This document shows positions 1 to 8,648 of a stretch of 64,000 nucleotides of DNA, piece by piece. Source of the stretch: Aestuariivivens sediminicola. Its GTDB lineage: Bacteria; Bacteroidota; Bacteroidia; Flavobacteriales; Flavobacteriaceae. How positions within the stretch are numbered: the stretch's first letter is position 1; each line of letters starts with the position of its first letter. The translations under genes and the position numbers were made by a program. The stretch covers positions 1-64,000 of the forward strand of contig NZ_JAKMCM010000006.1 of assembly GCF_022662015.1 (NCBI RefSeq). Direction: 5' to 3'. Below the pieces are notes generated by a model. It was not told the origin of the DNA. It did not search any database and saw only the letters and a list, made by a program, of their open reading frames with translations.

Positions 1-1277
1 CAGCATCGACCACCCAGGCCTGTTCTGCTCCTTTTGGCTATGTGAGTGATAATACGGATTGCAATGATACCGATAACACCGTTTACCCTGGCGCACCGGA
101 ACTTTGCGATGGTAAGGACAACGACTGCGACGGGCAGACCGACGAAGGGGTAACCAGCACCTATTATGCCGACACCGATGGGGACGGCTATGGAAATGCG
201 GCATCGACCACTCAGGCATGTTCTGCTCCTGTAGGCTATGTCAGTGACAATACCGATTGTGACGATACAGACGACACCGTATACACAAATGCCCCGGAAC
301 TATGTGATGGCAAGGACAATGACTGTGATGGACAGATCGACGAAGGGGTGACCAGTACCTATTATGCTGATACGGATGACGACGGTTACGGGGATCCATC
401 AGCAACCACGCAGGCCTGTTCTGCTCCTGTGGGCTATGTGAGTAATAATGCCGATTGTGACGATACAGACGACACCATATACCCAAATGCACCCGAACTC
501 TGCGATGGTAAGGACAACGACTGCGACGGGCAGACCGATGACGGTGTGACCAGCACCTATTACGCCGATACGGATGGCGATGGCTATGGGGATCCCTCCG
601 CAACCACCCAAGCCTGTTCGGCTCCTTTGGGTTATGTGGCTAACAATACGGACTGTAACGACAGTGACAGCGAGGTCAATCCCGGTAAATCGGAAATAGT
701 GGATAACGGTAAGGACGACGATTGTAATCCCGCAACCCTGGACAGCTCATCTGACATTGACGATGACGGTGATGGGTATTCGGAAAACCAGGGGGATTGT
801 GATGACACCAATCCGGATATCAACCCTGATGCCACTGAACTATGTGATGGTATCGACAATAACTGTGACGGGCAGACCGATGAAGGATTTACCGATACCG
901 ATGGTGATGGCGTGGCCGATTGCATTGATAATTGTCCGAGTGTAGCCAATCCGGATCAGGCGGATGCCGATATCGATGGCATAGGGGACGCCTGTGAGGG
1001 ACTCGACAATGTCGAATTTACCTTTAAGGAGGTGGCCATTATACCGAATCCGTTCAATGCCGTGATTAACATTCAGTTGCCGGTGCACCTGAGTAATGAA
1101 ACGTTCAGGATCACTTTATACGACATTACCGGCAAGATGATCAGGCATGAAGAGAAGGAGGCAATACAGGGCCGTATAACCATGGAGCGATTGGAAGGTA
1201 TTGAGCAGGGACTGTACCTGCTTAGGATCAGCTATAAGGATACGAGATCTGGGTTCAAACGCCTGGTGAAACTGTAG
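1..1277 (+). CDS. Secreted MopE-repeat protein with T9SS type A sorting domain (5' end missing)
   Basis: The reading frame is open from the left edge, so the true start lies outside the window; the first possible start (GTG at 42) is inside a repeat and is not the real one. The visible part has three full and one partial MopE-like units, each with the core ELCDGKDNDCDGQ, rich in Asp, Asn and paired Cys and probably calcium-binding. A thrombospondin type 3-like stretch (DTDGDG, DNCPSVANPDQAD) follows. The last ~80 residues are a T9SS type A domain: IPNPFN, then LYDITGKMI, GLYLLRI and a final KRLVKL. Such proteins are exported by Sec, cross the outer membrane by T9SS and stay on the surface or are released. 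The ligand or role is not visible; adhesion or a structural surface role is an inference. Confidence 0.9.
   Translation, partial: ASTTQACSAPFGYVSDNTDCNDTDNTVYPGAPELCDGKDNDCDGQTDEGVTSTYYADTDGDGYGNAASTTQACSAPVGYVSDNTDCDDTDDTVYTNAPELCDGKDNDCDGQIDEGVTSTYYADTDDDGYGDPSATTQACSAPVGYVSNNADCDDTDDTIYPNAPELCDGKDNDCDGQTDDGVTSTYYADTDGDGYGDPSATTQACSAPLGYVANNTDCNDSDSEVNPGKSEIVDNGKDDDCNPATLDSSSDIDDDGDGYSENQGDCDDTNPDINPDATELCDGIDNNCDGQTDEGFTDTDGDGVADCIDNCPSVANPDQADADIDGIGDACEGLDNVEFTFKEVAIIPNPFNAVINIQLPVHLSNETFRITLYDITGKMIRHEEKEAIQGRITMERLEGIEQGLYLLRISYKDTRSGFKRLVKL
57..650 (+). repeat. 198-bp in-frame tandem repeat inside the MopE-like gene
   Basis: The Asp-Cys codon pair that opens each unit occurs at 57, 255, 453 and 651, exactly 198 bp (66 codons) apart. 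The three full units are very similar in DNA as well as in protein, which suggests recent duplication or gene conversion. The unit before 57 continues out of the window, so the copy number is unknown. Confidence 0.9.
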
Positions 1278-1280
1278 ATA

Positions 1281-1316
1281 AAAAAAGGCTCTAAATCAAT
1301 TTTAGAGCCTTTCTAC
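1281..1316. terminator. Bidirectional rho-independent terminator
   Basis: A perfect 12-bp stem (AAAGGCTCTAAA at 1284-1295 with its complement at 1301-1312) with a 5-nt loop lies between two convergent genes. It has an A-run on the left and T-rich sequence on the right, so it can serve both directions. Confidence 0.85.
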
Positions 1317-1336
1317 TTTTTATAAACTTTCGATCC

Positions 1337-2515
1337 TTAGCGGACCATTAATTTTTTAGTGACTTCGTTGGCACCGTCATTCAGCTTCACGAAGTACATG
1401 CCTGTAGCCAGATGCGCAATAGGGAGTGACACATTTTGATTGCCAGGTGTTTTGGAGGCGGCCTGGACCAGTTTCCCCTGGAGGTTGTAAATAGCGATAG
1501 CCACCTTAGAACCTGATGACTGTGTAAACTTCAGGTTGACCACATCCCGAGCGGGATTTGGAAATAATTTAAAGGTATCTGCAAAAGCCTCTTCCGTACT
1601 TAAAGAAGGTAATTCAGCGACACAGATATTGAAGGTTCCCAATTCCAGGTTCGCGAAAGACCAGACCCGCACATACAACGTTTCGCCAATGGAATAATTC
1701 CCACTGATATCCGTCGCCTGTATTAAAGAGAAAGCGCCCACACCATTGTCGTCATCACAGGATAGCTCGGTTAATCCGGCACAAGAACCGGTATATATAG
1801 ACATCATGGTATCCGTTATGGAGCCGTCATCCACACTGGTTTCAACAGAAAAATTACCGGTATTCGGAACAACGAATTTATACCAGACGTCTCTGCCCCC
1901 ATAGGAATCGGGTTCAGGACAGCCCGGAGCTGCAACACCGGAATCCGTAGCGTTGTTAGAGCCCAACTTGATGTCAGAACAAGACACATCCGGAATTATT
2001 TCTGTTGCATCAGCACAAATGTCGTTGGTGGCAGCAGGCGGTGGTGTAAATGCAACAGCACAAATATTAAATGTACCAGTGGCACCACCATATCCCCAAA
2101 GTCTGATATAGATGGTTTCGGATGCCGGACGGACCACTTCATAGGCGGCCATTAAATCATCACCATTCAAATAGGCATCATCATTACAAGCATAAAAATC
2201 CAATGCGCCACAGGCACCTGTATAGATTGCCATACCGTTATCATCGAGAGTACCACTTGAGGTTTCAATCCTAACGGCCCCGGAAGCAGGCATGACGAGT
2301 TTGTACCAAAGGTCGCCACCGGCAAAGTTACATCCGGGATCGCCTGCAGAGGGCGTCGCAGTGTTGTCCAAATCAACCAGAATTTCACTTGTAGAACAGC
2401 TTCCTGTAATATTTAAGATATCAATAGCACCGGAACAGTCGTCATTGGCAGGCTGTGCATAAACCCCGGCAGCATATAAAATGGTTAGTAAAAAGAATAA
2501 GGTAATTTTTTTCAT
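1337..2515 (-). CDS. Secreted two-domain beta-sandwich protein with T9SS type A sorting domain
   Basis: 392 residues. A signal peptide (MKKITLFFLLTILYAAGVYA) is followed by two related domains of ~140 residues (about 22-155 and 160-300). Each carries the pattern NDDC/NDIC, DLWYKLV/DVWYKFV, an IYTG(A/S)C motif, a YI/YVRLW strand and a GTFNIC ending. This is the pre-peptidase C-terminal-like fold common in secreted Bacteroidota proteins. The C-terminal ~80 residues are a T9SS sorting domain (LFPNPARD, IYNLQGKLV, GMYFVKL, KKLMVR). No catalytic domain is visible, so binding or adhesion is the likeliest role (inference). It converges on the preceding gene and shares its terminator. Confidence 0.85.
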   Translation of the reverse strand: MKKITLFFLLTILYAAGVYAQPANDDCSGAIDILNITGSCSTSEILVDLDNTATPSAGDPGCNFAGGDLWYKLVMPASGAVRIETSSGTLDDNGMAIYTGACGALDFYACNDDAYLNGDDLMAAYEVVRPASETIYIRLWGYGGATGTFNICAVAFTPPPAATNDICADATEIIPDVSCSDIKLGSNNATDSGVAAPGCPEPDSYGGRDVWYKFVVPNTGNFSVETSVDDGSITDTMMSIYTGSCAGLTELSCDDDNGVGAFSLIQATDISGNYSIGETLYVRVWSFANLELGTFNICVAELPSLSTEEAFADTFKLFPNPARDVVNLKFTQSSGSKVAIAIYNLQGKLVQAASKTPGNQNVSLPIAHLATGMYFVKLNDGANEVTKKLMVR

Positions 2516-2739
2516 AAGGATTAAGTTTAAGAGTTAGCTAAAATTATAAAAAAAATGCACAAGTTACTTGGTTTTATGGTTTAAGGGTTGAATTAATTAG
2601 TTTAAAAGAGGATTTATGAGGCTGTAGATGGTAGTTGTTAGACTTTAGTTGGTAGACGTTAGATTGAAAAAGGACTATCAGTCATGTCGATAGGAGCGTA
2701 GTGACTGAGAAACCTTTAGGTTCAGCGAGGCTACATCGC

Positions 2740-2836
2740 ATCCTGTTTGTGAAGTGTTGATTAAATAATATGATTGTGTCTATCTATGTTGATCATCAAG
2801 GGTTTTTGGTTTTACCTATCCTGTGCGATTTCTCCC
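2740..2836 (+). repeat. 97-bp direct repeat, left copy
   Basis: Matches 3884-3980 over 97 bp with three mismatches by eye. It contains the tail of one palindromic element, an AT-rich spacer with TGTGTCTATCTATG and the head of the next element. The two copies are 1144 bp apart and enclose the GIY-YIG gene. Confidence 0.85.
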
Positions 2837-3150
2837 CCTCCCGAATCCTCGGGATCGGGCTCGAAATGACTGCTAACATCTATTTTAACTACCAGTCATG
2901 TCGACAGAGTGAGCCTGATTTTTTCAGGTGAGCGACGAGACATCGCCTCGTGTTTGTAAAGTGTTCAATCAATAATATGATGATGTATAACTGCGTTAAA
3001 CCTGAAAAGTTGATTTTTACGCATCCTATGTGATATCTCCCTTTAGCCTGTCTTGAGCGACAGCCGAAAGATTCGACATTACCGGGAACATTGTTTTGAC
3101 TGACCAGTCATGTCGACATGAGCGTAGTGATTGAGACATCGCATTATTTT

Positions 3151-3450
3151 TCAGAAGACTTGATTATTTAGAGTTTCCCATTCAGTGTTAAAACTGGTGA
3201 TCAATTCATTTTTCTTCTCCCTGCGCCATTTCTTTAGTTCCTTTTCTCTATGAATAGCTTGTCTCGGAAACTCAAATATTTCATAATAAACTAAATAAAT
3301 GCAACCATATTTTCCGGCAAAAGACATTTTCGCATTCTCACTGTCGAAAACATGTTGAGGTAACCTCCTTTGAATATTGTTGGTCATACCGATATATAGG
3401 GTCGTTCTATATTTATTTGTGGTTATATAAACAAAGTAGGAATGGTGCAT
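3151..3450 (-). CDS. Single-domain GIY-YIG endonuclease family protein
   Basis: 99 residues, essentially one GIY-YIG domain. The motif appears as FVYI and LYIGMT (residues ~6-24), followed by the conserved Arg in NIQRRL, and then a helix with the catalytic-type Glu in HREKELKKWRREKK. This is the short UPF0213/YhbQ-like class found widely in Bacteroidota. The family fold is a Mg-dependent nuclease, but cellular substrates of such stand-alone domains are largely unknown. The gene is alone and sits among palindromic repeats and direct repeats, unlike a normal housekeeping neighbourhood. The sequence around 3083-3102 (GGGAACATTGTTTTGACTGA) recurs at 3652-3671 on the other side of the gene. A role in spreading or processing the repeats is an inference. 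Confidence 0.85.
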   Translation of the reverse strand: MHHSYFVYITTNKYRTTLYIGMTNNIQRRLPQHVFDSENAKMSFAGKYGCIYLVYYEIFEFPRQAIHREKELKKWRREKKNELITSFNTEWETLNNQVF

Positions 3451-3883
3451 GGATGAAATTAGACATTTTTTTGTATCAAACAGTTTGAACCATCAGTAGT
3501 TTGTTCAATATCGTGAAATCAGTGATAGAATCAGTCTTAAAAGGGGGATATGATTTGTAAATTATCGGCTTAATGTAATTAGGTAGTATATACATTTAGA
3601 TTGTATCTAGCAGCCAATCTTGTGTGATGTCTCCCTTCGCTCGACATGACTGGGAACATTGTTTTGACTGAGACATCGCATTAATCAAGAAAAAAGTCAA
3701 TTAAATTAATTGATATAAAGTAGCTATACTGAATGAAAAGTTTCTCAATTTACCTGTCCTGTGCGATTTCTCCCCCCGAGTATTCGGGGTCGAAATGACT
3801 ACGAACACGAATTTGACCAATCAGTCATGTCGACAGAGTGAACCCCCCGAATCCTCGGGATCGGGTGAAGGACGAGATATCAC

Positions 3884-3980
3884 ATCCTGTTTGTGAAGTA
3901 TTGATTAAATAATATGATTGTGTCTATCTATGTTGATCATGAAGGGTTTTTGGTTTTACCTATCTTGTGCGATTTCTCCC
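3884..3980 (+). repeat. 97-bp direct repeat, right copy
   Basis: Second copy of the 97-bp segment seen at 2740-2836, in the same orientation. The differences are single bases in GTATTG, ATCATGAAGG and TATCTTGTG. Confidence 0.85.
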
Positions 3981-4136
3981 TTTGCTCGAAATGACTATAA
4001 AATCTTATTTGACTTTACTTATAATATGGACCATCCAGTCATGTCGATAGGAGCGGGAGGGGTCACTGGAACTGACAACCACTTGTAATCTATTCAATAA
4101 GAACCAAAGGGTCACTCATCACTCATCTCACATCAC

Positions 4137-5012
4137 TCATCCCTCATCCATCAATCGCTCCAGGGTATAGGCAATCAGCTTTTCAATGGTCTCACCCGGA
4201 TGTGCACTAAAGGTACCCAGGCTTCGGTTGGCAATGATCGCATTTATGGACAAGGCCTGGTGTCCCATCAATTTCGACAGACCATAAATGGCACTGGTTT
4301 CCATCTCCAGGTTGGTGACCCGTAATCCGTTGTAGTTGAAGGACTGGATCTTAGAGTTGAGGGCTTCGTCCTCCAGGGGTAACCGCAGTATACGTCCCTG
4401 CGGACCGTAAAAACCAACGGCAGTCAGGGTAATACCTTTGTAGGTCTGATCGCTGACTATTTGTTTTTCAAGCGCCTCATGGCATTTAATCAGCAGGGGT
4501 CGGGCTTTAAACCCTGGCCATTGGGTGTGTTCTATAAAAGCATGTTCAATCTCCGGGATCGTAATGGCACCCGTTCGGTAACTGTGCAGCATGCCATTCA
4601 GATCAAGGCCGTATTCACTGACCACAAAGGCATCCACAGGGATGTCTTCCTGCAGGGCGCCGGAAGTACCAATGCGTATGAACCTCAGGGAACGCAGCTT
4701 TTCTTTAATGGTTCTGGTCTCAAAATCAATATTGGCCAGGGCATCCAGTTCATTAAGGACAATATCAATATTATCCGGACCAATGCCGGTCGACAATACC
4801 GTGAGATGAAGCCCTTTATAATAGCCGGTATGGCTTTTGAATTCCCGCTTCTGGGACTTGTAATCGATACGGTCGAAATGTTTCGATACCTTTTCCACAC
4901 GATCCTGATCACCAACCAGGATAATGGTATCGGCAATGTGTTCGGGCTTTAAATTGAGATGGTATATACTGCCATCTGGGTTAAGGATAAGTTCTGAATT
5001 TTTAATGGGCAT
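4137..5012 (-). CDS. Nucleoside phosphorylase (PNP/UDP family)
   Basis: 291 residues, full length for the family. The protein has the phosphate- and ribose-binding features of nucleoside phosphorylases: ILVGDQDRVEKV near the N-terminus, a STGIGPDN loop (~residue 74), RIGTSGALQ (~112) and the NLEMETSAIY segment (~234) that binds ribose. It should cleave a nucleoside, probably uridine or a purine nucleoside, with phosphate to give base and ribose-1-phosphate for salvage in the cytoplasm. The exact base specificity cannot be read from the sequence. It stands alone, downstream of the repeat cluster, and is transcribed towards it. Confidence 0.88.
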   Translation of the reverse strand: MPIKNSELILNPDGSIYHLNLKPEHIADTIILVGDQDRVEKVSKHFDRIDYKSQKREFKSHTGYYKGLHLTVLSTGIGPDNIDIVLNELDALANIDFETRTIKEKLRSLRFIRIGTSGALQEDIPVDAFVVSEYGLDLNGMLHSYRTGAITIPEIEHAFIEHTQWPGFKARPLLIKCHEALEKQIVSDQTYKGITLTAVGFYGPQGRILRLPLEDEALNSKIQSFNYNGLRVTNLEMETSAIYGLSKLMGHQALSINAIIANRSLGTFSAHPGETIEKLIAYTLERLMDEG

Positions 5013-5092
5013 ATATTCGGGTTTTAAAGGTAGGGATGTAACCTGATTTTAATTTTAGATAGAAATTGAGACGGATATATGGAATTGAAATA

Positions 5093-5422
5093 CTATCCTC
5101 CAACGCGTTTCACTTTAAAGCCTTTTTCCTTTAGCAGTTCCATGATCCTGTCGCGGTAATCCCCCTGTATGATAATTTTGTCATCCTTGAAACTGCCGCC
5201 AACACTGAGTTTGGTCTTCAGGTCCTTTGCCAATGCTTTGAAATCCTCCTGCGCACCCGTATACCCCTCGAGGATGGTTATGGGTTTGCCTTTTCGCTTT
5301 TCATATTTGCATATGATGGGTGCTTCCTGAAGCCACAGGCCATCATCTTCCTGATTGACCTCCTGGGGGTCTTCGGAGACGTGGTCCGGGAACAGGTGTT
5401 TCAGTTGATCTTGTAAATCCAT
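5093..5422 (-). CDS. SUI1/eIF1-like translation factor (YciH family)
   Basis: 109 residues. After an acidic N-terminal ~30 residues, the C-terminal ~75 residues form the SUI1 domain: KRKGKPITILEGY, then LAKDLKTKLSVGGSFKDDKI, IIQGDYRD and a closing KGFKVKRVGG. Bacterial YciH-type proteins resemble eIF1 and may affect start-site selection or stress translation, but their role is poorly settled. It begins only 6 bp after the stop of the upstream oxygenase gene, so the two are probably co-transcribed. Confidence 0.88.
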   Translation of the reverse strand: MDLQDQLKHLFPDHVSEDPQEVNQEDDGLWLQEAPIICKYEKRKGKPITILEGYTGAQEDFKALAKDLKTKLSVGGSFKDDKIIIQGDYRDRIMELLKEKGFKVKRVGG

Positions 5423-5428
5423 TCGCTG

Positions 5429-6379
5429 TTATTTTTTGATAAGCCCCAGTTCCACCAGGCGTTCTTTTAAAAATTCGCCGGCAGTGATATCCTCAAAAGC
5501 CTTCGGGTTGGCCTCATCGATACAGCTTTCGAGCACATCCAGTTTCATGCTGCTGATGGGATGCATGAAAAAGGGAATGGAATAGCGGGAGGTACCCCAT
5601 AGTTCCTTCGGGGGATTGATGACGCGATGGATAGTGGATTTCAATTTGTTGTTCGTATGTCTGGATAACATATCACCCACATTGATCATCAGTTCGTCAG
5701 GCTGTGCAATGGCATCGATCCATTCGCCCTTGTGGTTCTGTACCTGTAAGCCACGGCCATGGGCCCCCATGAGCAAGGTGATCAAATTGATATCGCCATG
5801 GGCCGCCGCTCTCACGGCTTCCTTAGGTTCTTCAGTTATGGGTGGGTAGTGTATAGGTCTTAAAATGGAGTTGCCATTGTGAATGAAGTCATCAAAATAG
5901 GTCTCTTCCAAATCCAGGTGCAGGGCCAGGGCACGCAACACGTATTTGGCAGTTTTTTCCAACATCTTATAGGCAGCCTTCCCAACTGCATTGAACTCAG
6001 GCAATTCCTCAACATGCACATTATCCGGATATTCCTTTTTTAATTCCGGGTTGTCCTCCACATACTGCCCAAAATGCCAGAATTCCTTTAAATCCCCTTC
6101 TTTCTTTCCTTTGGCACTTTCTTTACCAAAGGAGACATAACCCCGTTGTCCTCCAATACCGGGGATCTCATACTTCTGTTTGACCTCCAAGGGGAGGTTA
6201 AAAAAGTTCTTGACTTCACGATACAGTTTTTCAACCAGTGCATCGTCCAGAAAATGACCCTTAAGGGCAACAAAACCGATCTCCTGGTAGGCTTTGCCAA
6301 TGGCGTCGACAAACTGTTGCTTTTGTTCCGGTGTTCCGGAAACAAAATCCTTTAAATTAACACTTGGAATGGAATTCAT
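5429..6379 (-). CDS. 2-oxoglutarate/Fe(II) dioxygenase, isopenicillin N synthase family
   Basis: 316 residues from ATG at 6379 (MNSIPSVNLKDF). A longer frame to 6424 exists, but a -7 promoter element (6403-6410) lies inside it, so the shorter start is preferred. The N-terminal DIOX_N part is followed by the jelly-roll core with the Fe-binding triad H-x-D...H: AAHGDINLITLL and, after NVGDMLSRHTN, STIHRVINP. The 2OG-binding Arg is in SRYSIPFFMHP. Members oxidise small molecules, and the substrate here cannot be told. It is followed closely by the YciH-like gene. Confidence 0.88.
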   Translation of the reverse strand: MNSIPSVNLKDFVSGTPEQKQQFVDAIGKAYQEIGFVALKGHFLDDALVEKLYREVKNFFNLPLEVKQKYEIPGIGGQRGYVSFGKESAKGKKEGDLKEFWHFGQYVEDNPELKKEYPDNVHVEELPEFNAVGKAAYKMLEKTAKYVLRALALHLDLEETYFDDFIHNGNSILRPIHYPPITEEPKEAVRAAAHGDINLITLLMGAHGRGLQVQNHKGEWIDAIAQPDELMINVGDMLSRHTNNKLKSTIHRVINPPKELWGTSRYSIPFFMHPISSMKLDVLESCIDEANPKAFEDITAGEFLKERLVELGLIKK

Positions 6380-6402
6380 AGAATTGGTATTGATCTCGTT
6401 TA

Positions 6403-6410
6403 CAAAAATA
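6403..6410 (-). promoter_or_regulatory. -7 promoter element of the dioxygenase gene
   Basis: On the minus strand this reads TATTTTTG, a full match to the Bacteroidota consensus TAnnTTTG, 23 bp before ATG at 6379. It supports the shorter start of the dioxygenase. Confidence 0.6.
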
Positions 6411-6610
6411 CAAAAACGTTCCAATTCTCAGTCCTTATTTAGCTTTTGCCTGTTTGAATGCGATCAGGCTACCGTATTCCAAGCTATTTTACAGCGCGAT
6501 GAATGCAGCTAAGCCAATGGTGCTGAAACGATAGGGAAGGGCTTTTAAATACACTTTAATTCTGAAGTTTTCAATGGATTTTAAGGGTCTGATAAATGAA
6601 AAATTTCATG

Positions 6611-6618
6611 TACATTTG
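6611..6618 (+). promoter_or_regulatory. -7 promoter element of the E1 dehydrogenase gene
   Basis: TACATTTG matches TAnnTTTG and lies 25 bp before ATG at 6644. No clear -33 TTG is visible. Confidence 0.6.
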
Positions 6619-6643
6619 AGACAACTAAATTAAATGATTGGGC

Positions 6644-8641
6644 ATGTCACTGGCTTCTGAATCGATGCATTATCACCCTGGAAATATGAGCACGGAGGAA
6701 TTGGTTGGGCTGTACAAGGCCTTGTTGAAACCGAGGCTTATCGAGGAAAAGATGCTGATCCTGCTGCGCCAGGGTAAAATTAGCAAATGGTTTTCGGGGA
6801 TTGGTCAGGAGGCGATTGCTGTGGGGGTCACCATGGCATTGCATCCGGAGGAATACATCCTCCCCATGCATCGCAACCTCGGGGTGTTTACCACTCGGGG
6901 GATTCCGTTGTCGCGGCTGTTTTCGCAGTGGCAGGGTAAGGCCAATGGGTTTACCAGGGGGCGTGACCGCTCCTTTCATTTCGGGACCAGGGACTATAAG
7001 ATTGTGGGGATGATCTCCCATCTTGGTCCGCAGTTGGGTGTGGCCAATGGTATTGCCTTGGCTTCACTGCTACAACAGAAGCAAGAGGTTACGGCGGTGT
7101 TTACCGGTGAGGGCGGTACCAGCGAAGGTGATTTTCACGAAGCCTTGAATGTGGCCTCCGTTTGGCAACTGCCTGTTCTATTTTGTATTGAGAACAATGG
7201 CTATGGTTTATCCACGCCAACTGATGAACAATACCGCTGTGAGGATCTGGCGGACAGGGCCGTGGGCTACGGTATGGAATCGCACATCATCGATGGCAAC
7301 AATGTGATTGCGGTCTATACACAGGTCTCTCAATTGGCGGAAAGGATGCGCAAGCAGCCAAGACCAGTACTTCTGGAGTTCAAGACCTTCAGAATGCGGG
7401 GTCATGAAGAGGCCAGCGGAACAAAATATGTCCCACAGGAGCTCATGGATACCTGGGCTGCAAAGGATCCGGTAATCAATTTTCAGGCCTTCTTAAGGGA
7501 AAAGGGGATGCTCACGGAATCGGATGAGGTCGCCTTTAAGGCACAGATACTATCAGAAATCGATACGCATTTAGAGCAGGCCTTTCAGGAGCCGCCCATT
7601 GTGCCGGCAGTGGACCGGGAACTACGGGACGTCTATAAACCCTGGGATTATGAGGCGATTGAAGCTCCTAAGGCATCTGCCAATATCAGGTTCGTGGATG
7701 CCATCTCACAAGGTCTGAGGCAGAGTATGGAGCGGCATTCCGATCTGGTGCTCATGGGACAGGATATCGCTGAATATGGCGGGGTGTTTAAAATAACGGA
7801 GGGCTTTTTAGAGCAGTTCGGCAAGGACCGTGTACGCAATACACCCATCTGTGAATCGGGCATTGTTGAGGCCGCTATGGGGCTGTCCATTGCCGGAATA
7901 AAAAGTAGTGTTGAAATGCAGTTTGCCGATTTTATCAGCTCGGGGTTCAATCCCCTGGTCAATTATTTGGCAAAGTCCCATTACCGCTGGGGACAGGAGG
8001 CTGATGTGGTCATAAGAATGCCCTGTGGCGGGGGGGTTGGGGCAGGGCCCTTCCATTCGCAGACCAACGAGGCCTGGTTTACGAAGACACCGGGACTCAA
8101 GGTGGTCTATCCCGCATTTCCCTACGATGCCAAGGGATTACTGGCCACAGCGATCAATGACCCGAATCCAGTGTTGTTCTTTGAGCATAAAGGCCTGTAT
8201 AGAACGATCCGACAGGAGGTCCCTGAAGCATATTATACGTTACCATTTGGTAAGGCGGCCCTGATACGTGAAGGTATGGATGTGACGGTCATTGCCTATG
8301 GTGCCGCTGTACATTGGGCCTTGGACATACTGGACAACAACCTGGACATATTGGCTGATGTGATCGATCTAAGAACACTACAGCCCCTGGATACGGAGGC
8401 CATAATCACGTCTGTAAAGAAAACGGGAAAAGTTATTATATTACAGGAAGATTCCTTGTTTGGCGGTATAGCGAGCGATATTTCGGCCTTCATCATGGAG
8501 TCCTGCTTTGAGTACCTGGATGCCCCGGTGAAGCGGGTGGCCAGTTTAGAAACGCCGATTCCGTTTGCGAGTCCGCTGGAAGCGCAGTATCTGGCTAAAG
8601 ACCGCTTTGAAGAGGCCTTAAAACAACTCATAAAATATTAA
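6644..8641 (+). CDS. 2-oxoacid dehydrogenase E1, fused alpha and beta subunits (branched-chain type)
   Basis: 665 residues from ATG at 6644; a TTG two codons upstream is less likely. Residues ~1-330 are the thiamine-diphosphate alpha part: GQEAIAVGV, the TPP motif GEGGTSEGDFHEALNVASVW ending near ENNGYGLS, and the phosphorylation-loop-like TFRMRGHEE. Residues ~345-665 are the beta (transketolase central and C-terminal) part: GQDIAEYGGVF, CESGIVEAAMG, PCGGGVGAGPFHSQ and TLQPLD. Such fusions are standard for the 2-oxoisovalerate/acetoin-type E1 of Bacteroidota and decarboxylate branched-chain 2-oxoacids for transfer to an E2 lipoyl protein. No E2 or E3 gene is in the window. The next gene starts 7 bp later and is probably co-transcribed. 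Confidence 0.9.
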   Translation: MSLASESMHYHPGNMSTEELVGLYKALLKPRLIEEKMLILLRQGKISKWFSGIGQEAIAVGVTMALHPEEYILPMHRNLGVFTTRGIPLSRLFSQWQGKANGFTRGRDRSFHFGTRDYKIVGMISHLGPQLGVANGIALASLLQQKQEVTAVFTGEGGTSEGDFHEALNVASVWQLPVLFCIENNGYGLSTPTDEQYRCEDLADRAVGYGMESHIIDGNNVIAVYTQVSQLAERMRKQPRPVLLEFKTFRMRGHEEASGTKYVPQELMDTWAAKDPVINFQAFLREKGMLTESDEVAFKAQILSEIDTHLEQAFQEPPIVPAVDRELRDVYKPWDYEAIEAPKASANIRFVDAISQGLRQSMERHSDLVLMGQDIAEYGGVFKITEGFLEQFGKDRVRNTPICESGIVEAAMGLSIAGIKSSVEMQFADFISSGFNPLVNYLAKSHYRWGQEADVVIRMPCGGGVGAGPFHSQTNEAWFTKTPGLKVVYPAFPYDAKGLLATAINDPNPVLFFEHKGLYRTIRQEVPEAYYTLPFGKAALIREGMDVTVIAYGAAVHWALDILDNNLDILADVIDLRTLQPLDTEAIITSVKKTGKVIILQEDSLFGGIASDISAFIMESCFEYLDAPVKRVASLETPIPFASPLEAQYLAKDRFEEALKQLIKY

Positions 8642-8648
8642 AGAGGAT

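Larger units (their letters stand above)
2650..4060. repeat. Cluster of dispersed palindromic REP-like repeats around a GIY-YIG gene
   Basis: Between 2516 and 4136 the only gene is the small GIY-YIG ORF. The rest holds at least ten partial copies of one palindromic element in both orientations. One orientation reads CAGTCATGTCGA, then a variable hairpin, then GAGACATCGCA (near 2679, 2892, 3105, 3821, truncated at 4035). The other reads TGTGCGATTTCTCCC, then a variable hairpin such as TCCCGAATCCTCGGGA, then TCGAAATGACT (near 2823, 3027, 3620, 3760, 3968). The loops vary, while the outer arms are conserved. This resembles the REP or palindromic intergenic repeats often seen in flavobacterial genomes. 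Confidence 0.8.

Noticed and set aside
2516-4136. tRNA genes or a complete insertion sequence in the repeat-rich gap
   Set aside because: No cloverleaf-like segment or T-loop signature and no transposase ORF were found; only the GIY-YIG gene and palindromes.
4461-4952. Plus-strand ORF of 163 codons
   Set aside because: It is the antisense shadow of the nucleoside phosphorylase gene.
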